From NCBI GenBank assembly GCA_023397045.1, contig JAEWUR010000598.1:1-6198 (forward strand): a stretch of DNA of 6,198 bases, read 5' to 3'. Of the stretch, positions 3,401 through 6,198 are shown piece after piece. The notes beneath the pieces were generated by a model, which saw nothing but the letters and a program-made list of their open reading frames with translations, had not been told where the DNA came from and searched no databases. How positions within the stretch are numbered: the stretch's first letter is position 1; every line of letters starts with the position of its first letter. The position numbers were made by a program, and so were the translations under genes. This stretch comes from Planctomycetota bacterium. Lineage in GTDB: Bacteria; Planctomycetota; Planctomycetia; Pirellulales; Thermoguttaceae.

Positions 3401-6198
3401 CGGATCCGCGGAACCTTCCGGTATCGACCGTGGACGTGGTGTTCTCCGAGCCGATTCTGCTTTCGACGTTCACCTATCGCGACATCACGCTGACGCGGAA
3501 CGGCGTGGAAGTGATGTTGGACAACTCGGTGACGGTGTCGAACCCGTCAGGGGCGACCTACACGATCGCCGGGCTTGGCAAGTTCACGTCGGTCAACGGC
3601 ACGTATGTTTTGACGGTCAATACGGCGGGGATATCGGACTTGGTGGGCAATTTCGGAGCCGATTCGGTTTCGGACCAGTGGGTCACCGACGTGACGGCCC
3701 CGGTCGTTACGGACGTGGTCGACGTGACGCCCGATCCGCGGAATGCGGTCGTCCCGTATGTGGATGTTCTCTTTTCCGAGGCGATCGCCCAGGCGACCTT
3801 CACGGAAAGCGACATCGTGTTGACTCGCGGCGGCGTTCAGGTTGATTTGGCGGGCAAGGTCACGTTGGATTGGACATCGCCTACGCGATGTCGCATCAAC
3901 GGGCTGGACGCGGTTACGGCGGTCGACGGAACGTACATGCTTCGGGTGAATGCGGACGGGGTTACCGACATTGCCGGCAATGCGGGCGTCGGATTCGCCA
4001 CGGACACGTGGGTCATCGACACGGCTCCCGGTTTCGTGACCGACGTGGTCGATGTGACGCCGAATCCGCGCAACACGGCGGTGAGCGCGGTGGATGTCGT
4101 CTTCTCGAAGCAGGTGCAACTGTCGACGTTCACCTACCAGGACGTGACGCTGACGCGAAACGGCGCAACGGTGGATCTCGACGGCACGGTCACGGTCAGC
4201 CTGGTGTCGGGCACAACCTACCGCATTATCGGCCTGGGCTCGTTTACTTCGGCCAGCGGCGCGTACTCGCTCACGGTGAACGGCCCGTCGATCACGGACT
4301 TGGCCGGCAATGCCGTGACGGGCTCGCAGGCCGCGACGTGGAGCATGGACGCCGTTGCCCCGACCGTTGTTTCCTGCACGCGATTGGACCTGAATCCGAC
4401 GAATGCGAACTCGGTCCGATTCTTGCTCACTTTCAGCGAGCAAGTGTCGGGATTGGATGCGACGGATCTGGCCATCGTGCCGCCGGGGCTTACCGGCACG
4501 AAGATCGTCGGCATCGCCGATTCGAACGGCGGGCAGACGTCGTACATCGTGACCGTTGGCACGGGCACGGGCAACGGGACTTTGCGGGTCGACGTGATCG
4601 ACAACGATTCGATCGCCGATCCGCAGGGCAACAAGCTCGGCGGCGCCGGCACGGGCAACGGGAACTTCTTCACCGGCGAGACGTACGCGATTGACAAGAC
4701 CTTGTTGCCGAAGATCGCCGTCGATTTCTACGGTCAGGCGATTGTCGACGGCGGTTTGGTCGCGAGTTTCAGCGACGGGACCGATTTCGGTTCGACGGTG
4801 ATCCACGGGGCCGCGTTGACGCGGACGTTCACGGTGCGGAACACGGGCACGAGCGTCTTGTCGTTGTTGCCGCCGACGCTGCCGGCCGGGTATATCCTTT
4901 CGGAGCCGCTCAACGGGTCGATTTTGCCCGGCGGCAGCGACAGCTTCACGGTCCAGTTGAATACGACGGCCGTGGGGACGTATGCGGGCGATCTGACGAT
5001 CACGTCGAACGACAACACGCAGAACCCGTTCAACTTCCGAATCACGGGTTCGGTGATTTCGGCGTCGGTGCCCTCGATTCGTGTCGAGGGTTCGGGCATT
5101 TCGATCGACGACGGCGATGCGACTCCGGAGACGATCGACGGAACGGATTTTGGCGTAGTGCTTCGCGACGCGACGGCTGTGGTGCGCACCTTTACGGTGC
5201 GGAACACGGGGACGGTTCCGTTGACGATCGGTTCGCTGACGGCGCCGTCGGGCTACACGGTGATCGACCCGTTGTCCGGCTCGATCGATCCTCAGGGCAG
5301 CGACACGTTCACCGTGCGGCTGGACACGAACGTTTCGGGCACGTTTGACGGCGATATCGGCATCACGACGAATGATCCCGCTTATCCGTTGTTCAATTTC
5401 CGGGTCACGGGCACCGTGGTTGCGACGGGTTCGAGCGCCTGCACGATTGGGTTGTTCGATCCGGCGACGTCGTTCTTCTCGTTGCGAAACAACAACAGCC
5501 AGGGAGAGGCGGACTCGACGTTCGTCTATGGTCCGGGCAATGCGGGTTGGATTCCGTTGAGCGGCGACTGGAACGGCGACGGCATTGATACGATCGGGTT
5601 GTACAATCGGGCCAACTCGATGTTCTATCTGAGGAACAGCAATACCGCCGGCGCGGCGAACATTACCTTTAACTATGGGCCGGCCAACTCCGGTTGGACG
5701 CCGATTGTCGGCGACTGGAACGGCGACGGCATCGACACGGTTGGCCTTTACAATCCGACGACGGCGACGGTTTATTTGCGGAACGTCAACGCGCCGGGTG
5801 TGGCCGATGTCAATTTTGTCTACGGTCCGGCCAATTCCGGATGGACGCCGGTAGTCGGCGACTGGAACGGCGACAGCGTCGACACGATCGGCTTGTATGC
5901 CGGGACGGCGTCGAGGTTCTATCTGCGAAACGCCAATTCGACGGGCGTGGCCGATGTCAGTTTCGTCTACGGCCCGGCCAACTCGGGTTGGACGCCCGTG
6001 GCCGGCGATTGGAACGGCGACCGTGTCGACACGATCGGGCTGTATAGTTCGGCGAACTCGAAGTTCTATTTGAGGGACAGCAACAGCGCCGGCATCGCCG
6101 ATGCGGCGTTCAGCTATGGAACGGCCGCCGCCGGCATTCGACCGGTCGTGGGCAACTGGGACGGCATCGGCGCCAGGGCCTTGACGGCGGCCCAGGGC
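1..6198 (+). CDS. Giant multidomain extracellular repeat protein, fragment open at both ends
   Basis: Frame 1 is open across all 2,066 codons, and its translation keeps coherent, repeated beta-rich domains from end to end. Order by residue of the fragment: beta-helix tail and junction (1-145), SbsA-like Ig domain (146-329), outlying Ig repeat (330-448), second Ig type (449-548), eight Ig repeats (549-1449), Big_12-like domain (1450-1565), two choice-of-anchor-D domains (1568-1808), FG-GAP/VCBS-like repeats (1814-2066). The protein is rich in Asp, Thr, Val and Gly, has very few Cys, and shows no membrane segment, all typical of secreted surface proteins. The ATG at base 1 is probably an internal Met: it is followed by mid-beta-helix sequence with no signal peptide, and no upstream bases exist to judge a ribosome site. 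No stop is reached at the 3' end. No catalytic motif was recognised. Planctomycete origin and a stalk or adhesin role are inferred; the single reading frame itself is certain. Confidence 0.95.
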   Translation, partial: MLNNVVMNCGVGISVDSSSASTVVGATAYANNLANRRGSVADSNAMELGHVPVTDVFVDPLHGNFYPAAGSPIIDSSQNSLSDRPALTIVRSELGIPVSPIVAPTTDMYGKERIDDPTMASVAGMGENIFKDRGAIDRVDFEGPTATLVKPLDGGTDDKDSSSNSVAVINTTLNKFTLQLDDDASGIDVATLHETYVPAGDAFDPDVDSVFRNITIIRDLGLAEQKELVGHDELAAYNESGYDFSIVYNPTTKTIDLVPAAGTWFANHTYTIILRNTPLYETDGNGDIVIDENGYPVVLLHAISDLVSNPIQGNQAGDLSTTYTILSAETTPEVVEVLPVTPDPRSYSVSSVGVIIRGLVDLPTAQPDGAIKLYSVAEDGVTRTLISLTEAGHAVTMVHEYGFFYRIDGLGYYTNTDNWYEIEIDGTLLKDVTGAAGEGTALARFTVDMTAPDVVLTVERTLTKDTTPSVTVTADEPDGTQVYLDVDLNNDDDFGDEGEQNYMIVSLVDGSVTFDVTPALVDGSYSLSARVIDAAGNEGFSSVVYVTIDTVRPTMDIVDVTPDPRNTLFESITINFSKEIDPSTFGLEDLTLTRTHRGVTETIDLAGITKSWSGTEYTFSGFDTVTDGEGVVITQRDGTYTLTVNGAGIADYAGNTIAGDAVDAWVMNATLPQVLDIVDVTPDPRHATVASVVVEMSEEINLTTFTFEDVHLFRTVDGVETEVVLDGSVTVEPMFDGTIYNYRVNGLGGFTSAEGEYRISIDAENIEDIWGDVGAGIAAASDSWLMDTTAPQVVDVQDISPDPRNTSVGSVLVEMSEWVNVSTFDPLANIELRRNNGKVTLNGSVTLTQVSDTLYRIDGLGAFTGAAGNYSLTFFGAGLFDHAGNAGIQSASDAWTVDTTAPTIVDVVDVTPDPRNSAVSSMDVTFSEPIDLSTFTRADVLLMRGDALVWLDDTVVVSFVAGSASTYRIEGLGGFTVDDGAYTLLVDCTGISDPAGNVGTGTKSDTWVVDTVPPEVAAVAEVTPDPRNLAVGSLDVTFSKVLNLSTFTYEDLELTRDGLPVALDDSIEISLISDKTYHINGLSSFTDEDGAYVLTVKADGVEDVLGNAGTGSMSRTWVADMVLPTIADLVDVTPDPRNLPVSTVDVVFSEPILLSTFTYRDITLTRNGVEVMLDNSVTVSNPSGATYTIAGLGKFTSVNGTYVLTVNTAGISDLVGNFGADSVSDQWVTDVTAPVVTDVVDVTPDPRNAVVPYVDVLFSEAIAQATFTESDIVLTRGGVQVDLAGKVTLDWTSPTRCRINGLDAVTAVDGTYMLRVNADGVTDIAGNAGVGFATDTWVIDTAPGFVTDVVDVTPNPRNTAVSAVDVVFSKQVQLSTFTYQDVTLTRNGATVDLDGTVTVSLVSGTTYRIIGLGSFTSASGAYSLTVNGPSITDLAGNAVTGSQAATWSMDAVAPTVVSCTRLDLNPTNANSVRFLLTFSEQVSGLDATDLAIVPPGLTGTKIVGIADSNGGQTSYIVTVGTGTGNGTLRVDVIDNDSIADPQGNKLGGAGTGNGNFFTGETYAIDKTLLPKIAVDFYGQAIVDGGLVASFSDGTDFGSTVIHGAALTRTFTVRNTGTSVLSLLPPTLPAGYILSEPLNGSILPGGSDSFTVQLNTTAVGTYAGDLTITSNDNTQNPFNFRITGSVISASVPSIRVEGSGISIDDGDATPETIDGTDFGVVLRDATAVVRTFTVRNTGTVPLTIGSLTAPSGYTVIDPLSGSIDPQGSDTFTVRLDTNVSGTFDGDIGITTNDPAYPLFNFRVTGTVVATGSSACTIGLFDPATSFFSLRNNNSQGEADSTFVYGPGNAGWIPLSGDWNGDGIDTIGLYNRANSMFYLRNSNTAGAANITFNYGPANSGWTPIVGDWNGDGIDTVGLYNPTTATVYLRNVNAPGVADVNFVYGPANSGWTPVVGDWNGDSVDTIGLYAGTASRFYLRNANSTGVADVSFVYGPANSGWTPVAGDWNGDRVDTIGLYSSANSKFYLRDSNSAGIADAAFSYGTAAAGIRPVVGNWDGIGARALTAAQG
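436..987 (+). other. Protein domain: Ig-like (SbsA/Big_5-type) domain with acidic loop
   Basis: Residues 146-329 follow the junction with TATLVKPLDGG, the usual opening of a bacterial Ig-like domain (a proline-containing first strand), and continue FTLQLDDDASGIDVATL. The segment YDFSIVYNPTTKTIDLVPA and then YTIILRN match the later strands of SbsA/Big_5-type domains. Residues 283-294 read DGNGDIVIDENG, an acidic loop resembling EF-hand or dockerin calcium sites. At about 184 residues the segment is longer than a single Ig domain, so it may hold an insertion or a second degenerate domain. Family assignment is by pattern only. Confidence 0.55.
988..1344 (+). repeat. Outlying, divergent copy of the VTPDPRN Ig-like repeat
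   Basis: This stretch opens with TTPEVVEVLPVTPDPRS and later contains YRIDGLGYY and YEIEIDG, then ends at FTVDMTAP. The same landmarks occur in the same order in the main array (TTAP, VVDVTPDPRN, YRIDGLG, Y-x-L-T-V-N, WTVDTTAP). The middle is strongly diverged: the usual FSEPIDLSTFT strand is replaced by IIRGLVDLPTAQPDGAI, and the D-x-AGN motif by DVTGAAGEG. It is therefore probably a ninth, older copy of the unit, separated from the array by a different Ig-like domain. Homology is supported by motif order; the exact boundaries are uncertain. Confidence 0.65.
1345..1644 (+). other. Protein domain: bacterial Ig-like domain of a second type with acidic loop
   Basis: Residues 449-548 run TAPDVVLTVERTLTKDTTPSVTV, then a strand ending QVYLDVD, an acidic loop, VTFDVTPALVDGSYSLSARVIDAAGNEG and VYVTID. 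The DGSYSLSARVIDAAGNEG strand pair is the classic ending of Big-type bacterial Ig-like domains that occur in long adhesins. The loop at residues 485-499 (DVDLNNDDDFGDEGE) has Asp and Asn at alternating positions and resembles the DLNGDGDF-type loops seen in similar modules, so it may bind calcium. The domain interrupts the VTPDPRN repeat series and lacks that motif. Confidence 0.65.
1645..4347 (+). repeat. Array of eight tandem Ig-like repeats (VTPDPRN unit)
   Basis: Eight units, counted from the Asp (Asn in unit 2) of the D-T-x-x-P linker, start at 1645, 2002, 2359, 2692, 3028, 3358, 3688 and 4018. Lengths are 357, 357, 333, 336, 330, 330, 330 and 330 bp. The consensus order is DTTAP, DVVDVTPDPRN, a strand like VDVVFSEPIDLSTFTY, DVTLTRNG, VTVSLVSGTTYRINGLG, FT, GTYTLTVNAAGI, DLAGNAGTGS, DTWVVD. 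This matches bacterial Ig-like folds of the SbsA/SwmB kind, about 110 residues each. The DNA stays similar: the 17-mer gtgacgcccgatccgcg is identical in units 1, 2, 4 and 7 and differs slightly in the others. The first two units carry about nine extra residues. The likely role is a stiff extracellular stalk (inference). Confidence 0.92.
3873..3892 (+). other. Perfect 8-bp inverted repeat inside Ig repeat 7
   Basis: The bases gacatcgc and gcgatgtc form a perfect 8-bp stem around the 4-base loop ctac. It lies in coding sequence, at the point where the seventh Ig unit departs from consensus: residues TSPTRCRING replace the usual SGTTYRING. No T-tract follows, so it is not an intrinsic terminator. 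It may be chance or a trace of a hairpin-templated mutation. Confidence 0.4.
4348..4695 (+). other. Protein domain: Big_12-like Ig domain closing the stalk
   Basis: Residues 1450-1565 open with DAVAPTVVSCTRLDLNPTN and then VRFLLTFSEQVSGLDATDL. They continue with SYIVTVGTGTGNGTLRVDV, DNDSIADPQGNKLGG, and end GNFFTGETYAID. I recognise this as the widespread bacterial Ig-like module with consensus V-x-F-S-E-x-V-x-G-x-D-x-x-D followed by G-x-G-x-G-T-L and DAxGNxLGG, close to the Big_12 group. It differs from the preceding array by lacking VTPDPRN and by its GTGTGNG strand. It carries one of the few Cys residues of the fragment. Confidence 0.7.
4702..5424 (+). repeat. Pair of choice-of-anchor-D (HYDIN/ASPM-type) beta-sandwich domains
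   Basis: Two copies follow each other, about 4702-5067 and 5068-5424. Each has the order DGTDFG, R-TFTVRNTGT, L-x-I/L-x-x-L, a Pro-Ser/Ala-GY strand, G-S-I-x-P-x-GSDTFTV-x-L-x-T, GT-x-x-GD-[IL]-x-I-T-[ST]-ND and FNFR-[IV]-TG-[ST]-V. The TFTVRNTGT start, GSDxFTV centre and TNDP-x-x-P-x-FNFxVTG end are diagnostic of choice-of-anchor-D domains, which are often found near the C-termini of secreted bacterial proteins. The copies are 363 bp apart at the TFTVRNTGT motif. The second keeps the full DDGDATPETIDGTDFG acidic lead-in; the first has a degraded version (VDGGLVASFSDGTDFG). They link the Ig stalk to the propeller-like tip. Confidence 0.85.
5440..6198 (+). repeat. FG-GAP/VCBS-like propeller repeats, exact 147-bp period
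   Basis: GDWNGD motifs start at 5563, 5710, 5857 and 6004, with a degenerate GNWDGIG at 6151, so every step is exactly 147 bp (49 residues). Unit consensus: GDWNGDGIDTIGLYNxANSxFYLRNSNxAGxADVxFVYGPANSGWTPVV. The DxNxDxxD pattern is an EF-hand-like calcium loop, typical of FG-GAP/VCBS and integrin-alpha-like propellers. Three of the motifs are the identical 18-mer ggcgactggaacggcgac. A leading part-unit (5440-5562) begins in mid-repeat at CTIGLFDPATSFFSLRN. The repeat ends in GNWDGIGARALTAAQG, which lacks the IGLY strand, so this probably marks the end of the domain. A five-blade propeller is inferred; the repeats themselves are plain in the sequence. Confidence 0.88.

Noticed and set aside
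3873..3892. Hairpin as an intrinsic terminator
   Set aside because: There is no T-tract after the stem, and the hairpin lies within an open reading frame that continues for more than 2 kb.
3870..4694. Forward ORF of 274 codons in another frame
   Set aside because: It overlaps coherent Ig repeats in frame 1, and its product is Arg/Gly/His-rich with no domain pattern, as expected from an off-frame reading of GC-rich sequence.
3547..4806. Antisense ORF of about 419 codons
   Set aside because: Same register and cause as the longer antisense frame; it stops at the TCA codon at 3547 and its repeats mirror the sense repeats.
5694..6047. Forward ORF of 117 codons with internal repeats (DAxxRRLERR)
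   Set aside because: The repeats are the 147-bp propeller repeats read out of frame; the frame-1 reading gives the conserved GDWNGD motifs.
1645..6198. Regularly spaced repeats as a CRISPR array
   Set aside because: Periods of 330 and 147 bp are multiples of three, the repeats are imperfect and the frame stays open throughout; they are protein domain repeats.

Overview
The whole window is one open reading frame on the + strand. Frame 1 runs from base 1 to base 6198 (2,066 codons) with no stop and no convincing start, so this is an internal piece of one giant gene. I see no other gene, RNA gene, mobile element, promoter or terminator. The sequence is G+C-rich, with third positions mostly G or C and heavy use of TCG, ACG, GCG, CCG and TTG. 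The domain mix resembles very large surface or secreted proteins that I know from Planctomycetes (Pirellula/Gemmata-like bacteria). That assignment rests on recalled family resemblance, not on a search.

Layout from N- to C-terminal side of the fragment: (i) 1-435, the last turns of a right-handed parallel beta-helix and a junction segment; (ii) 436-987, a first Ig-like (SbsA/Big_5-type) domain with an acidic calcium-type loop near its end; (iii) 988-1344, a divergent outlying copy of the main Ig repeat; (iv) 1345-1644, a different Ig-like domain with an Asp/Asn-rich loop; (v) 1645-4347, eight tandem Ig-like repeats marked by VTPDPRN, whose last four units are exactly 330 bp; (vi) 4348-4695, a Big_12-like domain; (vii) 4702-5424, two choice-of-anchor-D (HYDIN/ASPM-type) beta-sandwiches; (viii) 5440-6198, FG-GAP/VCBS-like repeats of exactly 147 bp carrying GDWNGDG-type calcium motifs, probably a small beta-propeller.

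The parts together look like a long extracellular stalk of beta-sandwich modules between a beta-helix and a propeller-like tip, possibly stabilised by calcium. No enzymatic domain is visible. Role (adhesion, cell-surface scaffold, polysaccharide binding) is inference only. I found no sign of a defence system, CRISPR array or other multi-gene system. The most interesting points are the exact repeat periods, the apparently circularly permuted five-blade propeller, and a perfect hairpin that coincides with an aberrant stretch in one Ig repeat.
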